38,286 nt of DNA from Butyrivibrio sp. (GCA_024692165.1 JAILMY010000230.1:1-38286); one strand, 5' to 3'. Positions 1-9,689 are shown, numbered from the stretch's first letter. Numbers and translations: made by a program. The notes: generated by a model not told the origin, from the letters alone.

Positions 1-1374
1 TGAATCAAGAACTATGTAGTCATAAACCGCAAGGCCGTAAGTAGTGTTGGACTTAACAATTGAATACTCATCATTCTGGTACAGAATTTTGATCTGTCTG
101 AAATCCGCATAGCCCTTATTGATGTTATACACGCCTACAAGAGTGTCCTGCTTGCCAACGGCGAAACGCTCTGTGGAATCAGGCTTTATAAGGATATCTC
201 CGTTTCGTAGCGAAGATGTATCAACGTAATACTCCGTTTCAGTCTCGTTATAGACCTGAATATTAACAAACTCTGATGTTTCATTACCCTGTTCATCATA
301 TTTGTTACGCAAAACACCGGTAGAATTGTCGTTGTTCTTTATAATATAAACCTTCGGAATAAGATAAAAGCTCTTATTTACGATAGCTGAGTTAGGAATC
401 TTAAGTCCCTTCTCATCTTCTGTTATTAGCTCGATGTTAAGGTATCTGTCCCGGCAAAAGGTCAACATGGAATTGGTAAAAGATAAAACTACAAAAGTAT
501 CGCCCTCTCCATTTGTAAAGCTTGTGACCTTCGCCCAGGATTCATCCTGGTTCTTGATAAACCTGACCTTAACATAACCGCGATCCATCAGCTCCTGAAC
601 CTTTTCCTGATCATTTTCAAGAATGACCACTGACCAGTCCTCACTGGTACAGAGCTTATATACCGGATCTCCTGATTTCACAAGAGAGTTATTTATCAGC
701 TGCGTCTTGTTGTAGTAGCCTTCCTCATACATTTCGGCTGTCATATCATGAACAATCCTGTCCTCAAAGCCGTCAATTGAGTAAACAACAATACCTGTAT
801 CAGGAGCATATTTATATCCGATAGCTGCAAGAGCCGCACTGTTTGCATTAAGAGATTGAATATTGTCCAGAATGCTGTTATTTGAAAGCTTCTGAACTGT
901 TCCGTCAAGACTCACCTTAAAATCGTACACAGTGTAAAAATTGTGCTCATCAAAGGTAGAACTGAAATCAACAATCTGTGAACGAAGCTCTGACATATCC
1001 TCATCGGAAAGTGCCACCTCATCGGAGCCTTGAGATTTGAGGTATTCAAGAAGTTCGCCTGATTCATCAACGGTATAAACAAGGTTTCCAACAGCGACTC
1101 TTGTTCCCTCTGCGGCAAAATAGTTTACATAGCCGGCCGTATCACTTTTGATTATCTTCTCGTTTCTGATACAGATGGCATTGTAAATATTATTGGTTGA
1201 AAGTGATCCCTCCTTAACTTCATAACCAACAATATGATCCCTTCTAAAATACGTGATAACACTGAAAATAATATAAATGGCAATTACGCCAAAAAAGATC
1301 ATGCCTATGTTCAGGTTGTTCACGGTCTTGGGATATTTGGTAACTTTTCTATTATCTCTATCTCGTGAAGCCAT
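1..1374 (-). CDS. HlyD-family efflux adaptor-like membrane protein, partial (C-terminus beyond window edge)
   Basis: Open minus frame from ATG at 1374 (MASRDRDNRKVTKYPKTVNNLNIGMIFFGVIAIYIIFSVITYFRRDHIVGYEVKEGSLS...) to the window edge (...GVYNINKGYADFRQIKILYQNDEYSIVKSNTTYGLAVYDYIVLDS). One N-terminal TM. Resembles the HlyD-like protein of Lachnospiraceae. Not in the ORF track because it has no stop in the window. Confidence 0.65.
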   Translation of the reverse strand, partial: MASRDRDNRKVTKYPKTVNNLNIGMIFFGVIAIYIIFSVITYFRRDHIVGYEVKEGSLSTNNIYNAICIRNEKIIKSDTAGYVNYFAAEGTRVAVGNLVYTVDESGELLEYLKSQGSDEVALSDEDMSELRSQIVDFSSTFDEHNFYTVYDFKVSLDGTVQKLSNNSILDNIQSLNANSAALAAIGYKYAPDTGIVVYSIDGFEDRIVHDMTAEMYEEGYYNKTQLINNSLVKSGDPVYKLCTSEDWSVVILENDQEKVQELMDRGYVKVRFIKNQDESWAKVTSFTNGEGDTFVVLSFTNSMLTFCRDRYLNIELITEDEKGLKIPNSAIVNKSFYLIPKVYIIKNNDNSTGVLRNKYDEQGNETSEFVNIQVYNETETEYYVDTSSLRNGDILIKPDSTERFAVGKQDTLVGVYNINKGYADFRQIKILYQNDEYSIVKSNTTYGLAVYDYIVLDS

Positions 1375-1396
1375 ATGGCTTAATTTTCCTCTTCAT

Positions 1397-1428
1397 AAGA
1401 TAAGCCGCGGAGCTCCGCGGCTTATCTT
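1397..1428. repeat. 32-bp perfect palindrome (AAGATAAGCCGCGGAG/CTCCGCGGCTTATCTT), hairpin or attenuator candidate
   Basis: Perfect inverted repeat read directly; lies between the P-loop gene stop and the HlyD-like RBS. Confidence 0.8.
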
Positions 1429-1459
1429 AATTATTCTAAATATCCAATTATTCTAATTA

Positions 1460-1879
1460 TCAAAGTGAAATAACAATCTTGGATTTAACTGATTCAGGTA
1501 ACTCTGCCTCATCCATTGAAATACTGAGAACGAAGTCGATACCGAACTTCTCACCTAATTTCTCAAGTTTGTCGATAGTCTCTGTGATATCCTTGCCTTC
1601 AAGGCATGAAATCTTAAGGAAACTATCAAAATACATTTGCTGGAGATCATGGTCTTGGGAAATAATTCCGCTGACAAATCCGATAAATTCATCCGGATTA
1701 GAAATCATAAAGTCTGAAACGACGATCAAACGAATCTTGTTGTTAAGCTCATACATGTGCTTAGTGTTCTTATCGAGAAAGGCTATACTACCGAGTACAT
1801 TCTTAACCTCAGTGTTTACCTTATCCAATAAGCATTTTGTCTTTCCTTTTCCCTTTTTCCCAACAATTAATTGAACCAT
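1460..1879 (-). CDS. Small P-loop protein (Walker A GKKGKGKT), annotated in relatives as PilT-like/twitching motility
   Basis: ORF track 1460..1897 begins at a TTG. ATG at 1879 (MVQLIVGKKGKGKTKCLL) has GGAGGG 7 nt upstream and is the better start. Confidence 0.7.
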   Translation of the reverse strand: MVQLIVGKKGKGKTKCLLDKVNTEVKNVLGSIAFLDKNTKHMYELNNKIRLIVVSDFMISNPDEFIGFVSGIISQDHDLQQMYFDSFLKISCLEGKDITETIDKLEKLGEKFGIDFVLSISMDEAELPESVKSKIVISL

Positions 1880-1952
1880 TGGCATACCCTCCTGCAAGTA
1901 AGACTTAAATTGATATTATTAATTATAGTCGTCTAAACATTAAAAGACAACC

Positions 1953-2918
1953 TTAATTAACAATTTCCTTTAACAATTCGGACATATCATTGTAAAGTGT
2001 TCCGCTGTCTGTATCCCGCATCACTACTGCAATGTAAGGATTTGCTGCCGTATCTCTTGCAAGCAAAATCAGGCAATGACCTGCCGCTGATGTGGTACCT
2101 GTTTTACCGCCTATAACAGTGACTCCGGAGGGCTGTGATTTATTACCGTTTAAAAAGCCATTTGTAGTGGTAATATTTACATCTTTTGATGTGCCCTTGG
2201 AATCAAGATAAGAAGTAGTGTAGGAGGTCATGTTTATGATCTCGCTGAAAGTATCATACTGCATCGCAGCGTTAAAAATCAGGTACATATCGTAAGCAGT
2301 GACATAGTGATCATCTGCTGTAAGTCCATGAGGATTCTTAAAGTGTGACTTTGTAGCGCCGATGGCTTTTGCTTCCTTGTTCATTACCTCCACAAACTCA
2401 TCGATTGATCCGGAAATGTTCGATGCAATTAGGTTCGCCACATCATTTGCCGAATAGATGAGAAGAATATGAAGTGCCTGATCAAGAGTCATTCGATCCC
2501 CCGGCTTAAGTCCTATCTTCTGTGCTCCGCTCTCTGTTACAGAAACATCGTCTCCTGCCACAAGCACCTGCTCAAGACTTCCATACTTAAGAGCCACAAG
2601 TGCCGTCATAACCTTTGTTAGGCTGGCAGGCATAACCTGTTCATTTACATTTTTGGCAAAAAGAGTTTCTCTTTTATTGAGATCAAAAAGACCTGCACTT
2701 GTAATTTCTGAAAGAGAAATATCGGAATCGTTTATGTCTGAATTGACGACACAGATATCAGAGGCATAAGTGGGATAATTGTACGCTGTCCCTGTCTCCT
2801 GCCCGAAGGAACTGACGGAATACTTTGCAGCATAAGGAAAGCCTGCACATCCCGTCAGAAAAGATACTATAAGAATAAATGATAAAAAAACTCCAAAATA
2901 CTTATTTGTACATCTCAC
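1953..2918 (-). CDS. D-alanyl-D-alanine carboxypeptidase (peptidase S11), predicted lipoprotein
   Basis: S11 motifs SLTK, SAN and KTG; lipobox LTGC. ORF track start is 2972; GTG at 2918 ([14 protein letters not shown]...) gives a normal signal peptide and overlaps only the end of the mgsA-like ORF. Confidence 0.85.
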   Translation of the reverse strand: MRCTNKYFGVFLSFILIVSFLTGCAGFPYAAKYSVSSFGQETGTAYNYPTYASDICVVNSDINDSDISLSEITSAGLFDLNKRETLFAKNVNEQVMPASLTKVMTALVALKYGSLEQVLVAGDDVSVTESGAQKIGLKPGDRMTLDQALHILLIYSANDVANLIASNISGSIDEFVEVMNKEAKAIGATKSHFKNPHGLTADDHYVTAYDMYLIFNAAMQYDTFSEIINMTSYTTSYLDSKGTSKDVNITTTNGFLNGNKSQPSGVTVIGGKTGTTSAAGHCLILLARDTAANPYIAVVMRDTDSGTLYNDMSELLKEIVN

Positions 2919-3297
2919 GCCACTCAAGGTCCCCTCTGTCAAGTGATTTGATAAGCAGTTCAGCTGATGCAAGGTTAGTTGCCACCGGAATATTATGCAT
3001 ATCGCAAAGGGTCATTACATCATTAACACTGGGCTCATGAGACTTAACAGTAAGTGGATCTCTAAGAAAGATCACAAGGTCGATTTCGTTGTGTTCTATA
3101 GCTGCACCAAGCTGCTGTGCACCGCCAAGATGACCGGCGAGATATTTATGAACAGAGAGATTTGTTACCTCTTCAATAAGTCTTCCTGTTGTACCTGTAG
3201 CATAAAGCTCGTTTTTACTAAGGATACCTCTGTATGCAATACAGAAATTCTGCATAAGTTTTTTCTTTGCGTCATGTGCTATAAGTGCGATATTCAT
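2902..3297 (-). CDS. mgsA: Methylglyoxal synthase family protein with altered active site
   Basis: [38 protein letters not shown] match MgsA. GGDQQ is GGAQQ and HxPD is HEPS, so activity is doubtful. Confidence 0.8.
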   Translation of the reverse strand: MNIALIAHDAKKKLMQNFCIAYRGILSKNELYATGTTGRLIEEVTNLSVHKYLAGHLGGAQQLGAAIEHNEIDLVIFLRDPLTVKSHEPSVNDVMTLCDMHNIPVATNLASAELLIKSLDRGDLEWREMYK

Positions 3298-3302
3298 TTA
3301 AC

Positions 3303-4430
3303 TTATACCCTCCCAAAATTATACTTATTACTCTGAAGTCGTACATTTAATACGAAGCCGATACCCATAAAAGAGCTAAGAAGTGAAGTCAGTCCATAAC
3401 TCACAAACGGAAGCGGAATACCCGTATTGGGAATTACTCCGGTTGCAACGCCGATATTGATAAAGCCCTGAAATCCTATCCAGGCGCCTACTCCGGCTGC
3501 AATTATCTCCCCTGCCTTGTCTCTTGCTCTCATGGAAATTTTGAAGCACTCCAAAGAGATCGCAAGAACTAAAGCTACAACGATGCAGGCTCCTACAAAG
3601 CCAAATTCCTCTCCGATAACGGTGAAGATAAAGTCTGTCGGAGATTCTGAGATGAATCCACCGTTTAGAACAGAACTGATCTCATTTGTATTATATCCCT
3701 TGCCGTAAAGCTGTCCGGATCCAATTGCCATCATAGAGTTAAGTGTCTGATACGCATCTGAATTGGCATAGTCCTCAGGATGAAGCCAAGCCAGGATACG
3801 TCTCTGCTGATACTCATGAAGAAGACTGCTCTCTCCCTGAACTGCGTTATAGATAATAAACAAAGCCCCGGGAATTGCAATGGATAGAACTGCAATGACA
3901 ATTTTGATATTAATTCCTGCCACAAACATGATCACACAAAAGATCGTCATTACCATGATACATGTGGACAGATCAGGCTGCCCCGCGATAAGTCCCAGCG
4001 GAAGCACCAAAAAAGCAAGGCATATAAGAACAAAGCCAAAGTTTTTCACTCTGTCTTTATATTTCATAATAAACTGAGCATAAAATAAAATCAATAATAT
4101 TTTGGCCGCTTCAGAAGGCTGAAAAGTAATACCAAAGAGGTTTATCCATCTCTGCGCACCATTGGTGCTACTGCCCAGAGGAGAAAGTACAAGGGCCAAA
4201 AGTACGGCATTTCCTAAATAAAACAATATATATAATTTAATTATCAGGACATAATCCAAAAGAGAAATAAATACCATCAAAACAGTGCCCACAACAAGGC
4301 CTGCTATCTGTTTCCTGGAAGATCCGGGCTCAGCGGAATTGATAGCCATTATTCCAAATATGGTAAGTCCTATGACCATGAATACGAGCATGAAATCATA
4401 GTCGATAAGTTTGTATTTCTTAATCGGCAT
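3303..4430 (-). CDS. rodA: SEDS peptidoglycan polymerase RodA/FtsW family
   Basis: Multi-TM protein with the ESPTDFIFTVIGEEFGF motif. ORF track start is 4514; ATG at 4430 (MPIKKYKLIDYDF) overlaps the mrdA stop by 11 bp. Confidence 0.92.
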   Translation of the reverse strand: MPIKKYKLIDYDFMLVFMVIGLTIFGIMAINSAEPGSSRKQIAGLVVGTVLMVFISLLDYVLIIKLYILFYLGNAVLLALVLSPLGSSTNGAQRWINLFGITFQPSEAAKILLILFYAQFIMKYKDRVKNFGFVLICLAFLVLPLGLIAGQPDLSTCIMVMTIFCVIMFVAGINIKIVIAVLSIAIPGALFIIYNAVQGESSLLHEYQQRRILAWLHPEDYANSDAYQTLNSMMAIGSGQLYGKGYNTNEISSVLNGGFISESPTDFIFTVIGEEFGFVGACIVVALVLAISLECFKISMRARDKAGEIIAAGVGAWIGFQGFINIGVATGVIPNTGIPLPFVSYGLTSLLSSFMGIGFVLNVRLQSNKYNFGRV

Positions 4431-7278
4431 TTGTAGCTCCATCCTGCAGAGTCTGTGCAGTTCCGTGAATAATCTCGTCTTCGTCCTTGAGGTTAAAGTA
4501 ATATGCAAGGGCATCTTTGGTTATCTGAGCTGCATAGCTTGATGTATAACCATTAGCAATTCTCGTGGCTATGGCTATTTCAGGTCTTTCATAAGGCGCA
4601 TAGCACACAAACAGTGAGTGGTTAGGCTTTGACTTGGATTCCTGTGCTGTACCTGTTTTACCGGCAACAGAAACCCCAAGATTTGCATAATAGCTCTTAT
4701 CCTGAACAACCTGTCTCATCCCAAGGTGAATTGCATTCCAATAGTTCTGAGGCATATCAATGACATTTCTTACAGAAGCATTGTACTCCTCAAGAAGATT
4801 ACCGTTTGAATCTGTAGTCTTATCCAGCAGTGTCAGATTATAGCAGGTTCCGCTGTTGGCAACGGTTGTGACATATCTTGCAAGTCCCACTGTGGTAAAA
4901 GAGTTTGTACCCTGACCGATAGCTGAACGGACAGAGTCCATGTCAGATACCTGAGGTTCAGACTCAACGATCTCAATACCTGATTTCTCTGTAAGGCCGT
5001 AGAGATCAGCATAATTCGCAAGCTTTTGAAGACCTATGTCTGAAGAGTAGCTGTCTCCATCAAGACCAAGCCTGTAACCAACCTCGTAAAAGAAACAGTT
5101 ACAGGAATTTCTGATTCCACCTGTTACATTAAGTCCTCCGTGACCTCTTGGATAAATCCAGCATCTTGGAGAAATATCAAGCTTGTCAAAAATACCGCCG
5201 CAGTAAATAACAGAATCAGTAGTGATAACTCCCTCCATAAGACCTGCGGTGGATGAGACCATCTTAAACGTAGATCCCGGAGCGGTCTTCTGCTGAGTTG
5301 CGTAATTATAAAGCGGATTAGAATTATCGCTTCTTAACTTTGCATAATATGCAGCATCAACTCCGTTAGCCATCATATTATTGTCATATCCGGGATATGA
5401 TACAAGGGCCAGTACATCACCGGTATTAACGTCAGTTATGACCATAGAACCCGTACATGGATCCAAAGCCAGCTGGGCCGGAGTAATGTCCAGATTGGAA
5501 ACTCTGTTGACCATGAAAGTATAGGCGCTCTCTCCGCCTCTTTGCCACAAAGACAACTCTTCGTCATCAATATGTATAGCTTCCTGTTCAAGAAGGATTT
5601 CACATACCTGTGTACCTGTTATATAGCCGTCAAGCAAAAGATACTTATAAAGTCTTGTTTTAAAATCAGCATCATCCGCAAGCTTTGCTATAGTCTGCTT
5701 GATAACATGATTGAATATTTCCTCGGAATCAGCGTACTGATTATCCAGGTTAAGCTTTGAAACATCAACCCAGTTCATGGAAATAGCATATTTAAGATAC
5801 TCAGTAAGAGAAATTGTTTCATCTGTGGTCCATGCAATATACATGGGGTCTTCTCTTACAACCTTTGAAGAATCAAGGATTCCGCTGCTGTATAAGGAGG
5901 CGGCAATATGACTCATATACCACTGATATTCCTTGGATAATTTGTCATAGCTTGTCTTCTTCTCATTAAGCTCTGCAGTCAGTTCATCAATTACTGCATC
6001 GTACTTGGTCAAAAAAGCCTGATAAACTTCTCTTTCGTTTTCTTTGGCGTCAGGCTTTGAGAAGTGGTTTACGTCAACTACCGAATTATCAAAGATAGCG
6101 TAATAAACATCATAAATAGGAATTACAATGTTACTGGAGCTTGATGTCTCTGTGTATGTATAGGTTTTAATGTTCTGAATCTTAGAAGCAAGGATTCCGG
6201 CAAGCGACTGCTCGATGATATTGTAGCAGGCTTCAGTAAGATCCTTGTCTATAGTAAGGTACACATCGTTTCCGGCAACTGAATCCACATAGTTACTGGT
6301 CTCAATAACCTGTCCGGTATTATCAACATATACGGTTTCTGAGCCCTTTGTGCCCTGAAGAACGCTCTCCATAGCCTGCTCAATTCCTGACTTACCTACA
6401 GTATCATTGATGCCATAGCTGCTGTTCTCCAGCTGAAGCTGCGAAAGTTCTTCCTCAGACACCTTACCTGTATATCCCAGTATCTGTGAGAAATATACAG
6501 AATCAACATATTTACGGGCTGTGCTCTCCTCGATAGATACACCTTCAAGAGTATCCGCATTTTCCATTACATCAGCCACAGTCTGCTCACTTACATCAGA
6601 AGCTACAGTGGTATCAATATACTTCTGGTATGAGTTTGAGTTCATGTTATATCTGATATTCAAAACCTTTAAAGCTCTGTCATTTGAATATCCAAGTCTT
6701 GGCACAAAGGTTGAAGATGAGTCTCCATCCTCGTAATCTCCAACACCGTATTTTTTGCACAGATCATCTACAACTTCCTGGGCAGTCTTGATCTTCTCCT
6801 CATATTTCAGATCGTTTACACTGGATCTTCCGTAAACATCCGCCAGAAAACGAAGCAGTGAAGTACCCTCCACCGTAAATTCAAAGGCATTGTTCTCATT
6901 AAGAACGATCTTGAAATCCTGATCTACGCTGTCTCCATTGTCCTCAATAATATCAATAAGCTTACCAAGGGTTTCATTTATGGATTTATTCTTGCCACGG
7001 CCTGACTTGTAAACGTCTTCGATAGTTACAGAGTTAGCCAGTTCATTGTAGGCAAGAAGATTTCCGTTTCTGTCATAAATATTTCCTCTGGTAGCTGCAA
7101 TGCTCTTTTCCTTCTTGATACGAAGCTTAAATGTGTCAAGATAATACTCACCATTAATAACCTGCAGGTAAAACAGTCTGTAGACCATAATTCCTGCAAG
7201 GGCACAAAGAACAGCGCATACCACAACAGCTCTGGACGTTATGAACTTAATAAATCCTTCTTTTAAATCATCAAACAA
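4420..7278 (-). CDS. mrdA: Penicillin-binding protein 2 (class B transpeptidase) with large internal insert
   Basis: STFK, SCN and KTGT motifs. ORF track start 7311 is a TTG; TTG at 7278, behind GGAG and overlapping the mreD stop, is an alternative start. Confidence 0.9.
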   Translation of the reverse strand: MFDDLKEGFIKFITSRAVVVCAVLCALAGIMVYRLFYLQVINGEYYLDTFKLRIKKEKSIAATRGNIYDRNGNLLAYNELANSVTIEDVYKSGRGKNKSINETLGKLIDIIEDNGDSVDQDFKIVLNENNAFEFTVEGTSLLRFLADVYGRSSVNDLKYEEKIKTAQEVVDDLCKKYGVGDYEDGDSSSTFVPRLGYSNDRALKVLNIRYNMNSNSYQKYIDTTVASDVSEQTVADVMENADTLEGVSIEESTARKYVDSVYFSQILGYTGKVSEEELSQLQLENSSYGINDTVGKSGIEQAMESVLQGTKGSETVYVDNTGQVIETSNYVDSVAGNDVYLTIDKDLTEACYNIIEQSLAGILASKIQNIKTYTYTETSSSSNIVIPIYDVYYAIFDNSVVDVNHFSKPDAKENEREVYQAFLTKYDAVIDELTAELNEKKTSYDKLSKEYQWYMSHIAASLYSSGILDSSKVVREDPMYIAWTTDETISLTEYLKYAISMNWVDVSKLNLDNQYADSEEIFNHVIKQTIAKLADDADFKTRLYKYLLLDGYITGTQVCEILLEQEAIHIDDEELSLWQRGGESAYTFMVNRVSNLDITPAQLALDPCTGSMVITDVNTGDVLALVSYPGYDNNMMANGVDAAYYAKLRSDNSNPLYNYATQQKTAPGSTFKMVSSTAGLMEGVITTDSVIYCGGIFDKLDISPRCWIYPRGHGGLNVTGGIRNSCNCFFYEVGYRLGLDGDSYSSDIGLQKLANYADLYGLTEKSGIEIVESEPQVSDMDSVRSAIGQGTNSFTTVGLARYVTTVANSGTCYNLTLLDKTTDSNGNLLEEYNASVRNVIDMPQNYWNAIHLGMRQVVQDKSYYANLGVSVAGKTGTAQESKSKPNHSLFVCYAPYERPEIAIATRIANGYTSSYAAQITKDALAYYFNLKDEDEIIHGTAQTLQDGATNAD

Positions 7279-7795
7279 ACTTTTTGGCGCTCCTTTGTTC
7301 CTGCTCGTCAATCCTGTTATTCACAGCCAGAATAATGGGATAATAAAAAATCGCAACCAGTGCGGTGTAAACCATTTCAGGGATGATCACACTTACCATG
7401 TAGTATCCTATGTCAAACCTTGTTCTGAACAAAAACATCAGTACATAGCACACAAATCCAAAGAGGAAATCCGCAATTGTAATGAACGTTATAGGTATTG
7501 CAATGTTCTGGGAAAAGAAAACCTCATGGAATTTCCCGACTATGAATCCCAGATACATATAGATCAGCGCAAAGAATCCCAAATAGGTACCAAAAAAGAT
7601 GTCCACTAAAAGCCCACTGAAAAATCCGGTAATAAGTCCGGTTTTGTCGCCCTTGATAAATCCCAAAGAGGCAACAACTATCATCATCAGATTCGGAGCA
7701 ATGCCTCCAAAATCCAGTACACGAAACACAGTGGTCTGCAAAATAAAGGACACGATAACAAATATGAAATTAGCAAAAATCCTTCTAATATTCAT
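7271..7795 (-). CDS. mreD: Rod shape-determining protein MreD
   Basis: 174-aa multi-TM protein between mreC and mrdA. Confidence 0.9.
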   Translation of the reverse strand: MNIRRIFANFIFVIVSFILQTTVFRVLDFGGIAPNLMMIVVASLGFIKGDKTGLITGFFSGLLVDIFFGTYLGFFALIYMYLGFIVGKFHEVFFSQNIAIPITFITIADFLFGFVCYVLMFLFRTRFDIGYYMVSVIIPEMVYTALVAIFYYPIILAVNNRIDEQEQRSAKKFV

Positions 7796-7818
7796 ACTTT
7801 CTCAATTCAAAATAATTA

Positions 7819-8685
7819 TTATTTAATGTTTTTCTTCAGTTCCAAAATAACCAGAACCACATTCATGTGTTCAAAATCAACAGCAGGAGTAAGAGTTCCT
7901 GACTTTGTAAGATTATTGGAATCGTCATCGATGGTTGAAATATAGCCTATAAGTATTCCCGGAAGGTACTTGTCACTGATGTTGGATGTAACGATCTTAT
8001 CTCCGATCCTTACTCTGTCTACATCATCCACCAGTTTGGAAAAGCTGATAAAGCCCTGATTGTAAAGTTCCAGATTGCCGGATACGATCAGGTTATCAGA
8101 TGATGATAAAACCATTCCGCTGACAGAAGCATTGTCTGCGATAATTGCCTGAACCTTAGCCCAGTCAGGACCAACATCAATTATTCGACCAACTAAAGCC
8201 CCACCTGCTATGACATTCATATCGACAGCAAGGCCGTCATCAGAACCCTTATCAATGATGAAAGCATGATACCAGTTACCGGCATCCTTACCTATAATCC
8301 TGGCTCCAATCTTCTCATAGTTCTGATAGGCATCATCTAACTGATAGAGATTGCGAAGCTCTGTAAGCTCATATTTTTCCTGTTCCAGCGTGGTATTGGC
8401 AACAGTAAGCTCGTCAATCTTGGATTTCAGCTCTTCATTTTCCTCTAAAAGCTTGGTGATTGATGACAGTCTTTCGGCGGTATCCTTCATATATGTGCCA
8501 ACAGTAGTCATACCCTTTTGAAATGGCACAACAAAAATACCTGCAAAGGAATTCAAAGGTCCGGTGAACAGGTTCGTATTAAAGGTTATGATTATGAGTG
8601 CTGTGCATAGCACTGTTAAAATAAAGAGGAGATATTTACTTGGTAAAGCAAATTCCTCTCCTCTTCTTTTTATGATGGGACTCAT
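7819..8685 (-). CDS. mreC: Rod shape-determining protein MreC
   Basis: N-terminal TM, coiled coil, MreC beta domain (GRIIDVGPDWAKVQAIIADNASVSGMV); overlaps the mreB stop. Confidence 0.93.
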   Translation of the reverse strand: MSPIIKRRGEEFALPSKYLLFILTVLCTALIIITFNTNLFTGPLNSFAGIFVVPFQKGMTTVGTYMKDTAERLSSITKLLEENEELKSKIDELTVANTTLEQEKYELTELRNLYQLDDAYQNYEKIGARIIGKDAGNWYHAFIIDKGSDDGLAVDMNVIAGGALVGRIIDVGPDWAKVQAIIADNASVSGMVLSSSDNLIVSGNLELYNQGFISFSKLVDDVDRVRIGDKIVTSNISDKYLPGILIGYISTIDDDSNNLTKSGTLTPAVDFEHMNVVLVILELKKNIK

Positions 8686-9689
8686 TATTTATCCTCTTCA
8701 ATTCCATATGCAAGAGCTTTGTACTGATCTTCCTTGATGATCTTGGCAAGGCCTAAAGCTCCGCTTCCAATAGGATTCTCAGCGATATTTACATTCAGTC
8801 CTACTCCGTTTGACAATCTCTGAGCAAGGTGTACAACCTGTGATGCACCACCTGTAAGATAAAGTCCATGCTTAAAGATATCAGCAGCAAGTTCCGGAGG
8901 AGTCTTCTCAAGAGCAGCCTTGATGTTATCAAGGATTGCATCGAAGTTCTCAACCAGCGCCTGATTGAGGATCTCTGTAGGAATCTTTCTCTCAACAGGA
9001 AGTCCGGTTACGATATCTCTTCCGTAAACTACAGCATCCTTGCCTTCCTTCTCAAGCTCCTTGAGAGAGATCTTTACATTCTCTGAGGTCTTCTCGCCGA
9101 TAAGAAGTCCGAATTCCTTACGAATTACGTTTCTGATGGATTCATCAAACTTCTTGCCGCCAACCTTAATAAGCTTACTTACAACAATTCCGCGAAGGGA
9201 AAGGATTGAAATTTCTGTTGTATCATATCCAACGTCAACTACGAGAACACCCTGGGAGTTCATAACGTCGACGTTCATTCCAAGGCCATCTGCCAAAGGC
9301 TTTTTAACCATCATGATCTTCTTGGCCTTGATGCCTGCGTCATTGATAAGATCGTGGAACGCTCTTCTCTCAACCTCTGTTACATCCTTAGGAACAGCTA
9401 TATAAACCTCACAAGGCTTAACTGAACCCTTCATCTGGTCAGTCACAAAGAGCTTAACCAGAGTCTCCATGTGCTCGATATCAGCAATAACGCCGCTGTT
9501 AAGCGGATAAGTAATCTTAATCTTATCGGGTGCCTTCTCATACATCTCATATGCTGAGTTGCCATAGGCGAAAACATTAGTCTTGTTCTCAATGGCGATC
9601 ATATTCTTCTCAACTGTAAGAGAATCCTCATCCTTGTTATAAATCTTGATATTGCTTGTTCCAAGATCAATTCCAAATATATTAGCCAA
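8685..9689 (-). CDS. mreB: MreB-like actin homologue (divergent)
   Basis: IFGIDLGTSNIKIY, SGVIADIEHMETL, VVDVGYDTTEISILSLRGIV, LTGGASQV; located at the start of the mre operon. RBS AAGGAGG upstream. Confidence 0.9.
   Translation of the reverse strand: MANIFGIDLGTSNIKIYNKDEDSLTVEKNMIAIENKTNVFAYGNSAYEMYEKAPDKIKITYPLNSGVIADIEHMETLVKLFVTDQMKGSVKPCEVYIAVPKDVTEVERRAFHDLINDAGIKAKKIMMVKKPLADGLGMNVDVMNSQGVLVVDVGYDTTEISILSLRGIVVSKLIKVGGKKFDESIRNVIRKEFGLLIGEKTSENVKISLKELEKEGKDAVVYGRDIVTGLPVERKIPTEILNQALVENFDAILDNIKAALEKTPPELAADIFKHGLYLTGGASQVVHLAQRLSNGVGLNVNIAENPIGSGALGLAKIIKEDQYKALAYGIEEDK

Noticed and set aside
912-1118. 68-aa minus ORF in an alternative frame at the left edge
   Set aside because: Embedded in the partial HlyD-like CDS, which is open throughout 1-1374.
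1479-1874. 131-aa plus ORF opposite the P-loop gene
   Set aside because: The minus ORF has RBS and Walker A motif; the plus ORF is its antisense shadow.
2995-3336. 113-aa plus ORF opposite the mgsA-like gene
   Set aside because: Antisense shadow, no recognisable family.
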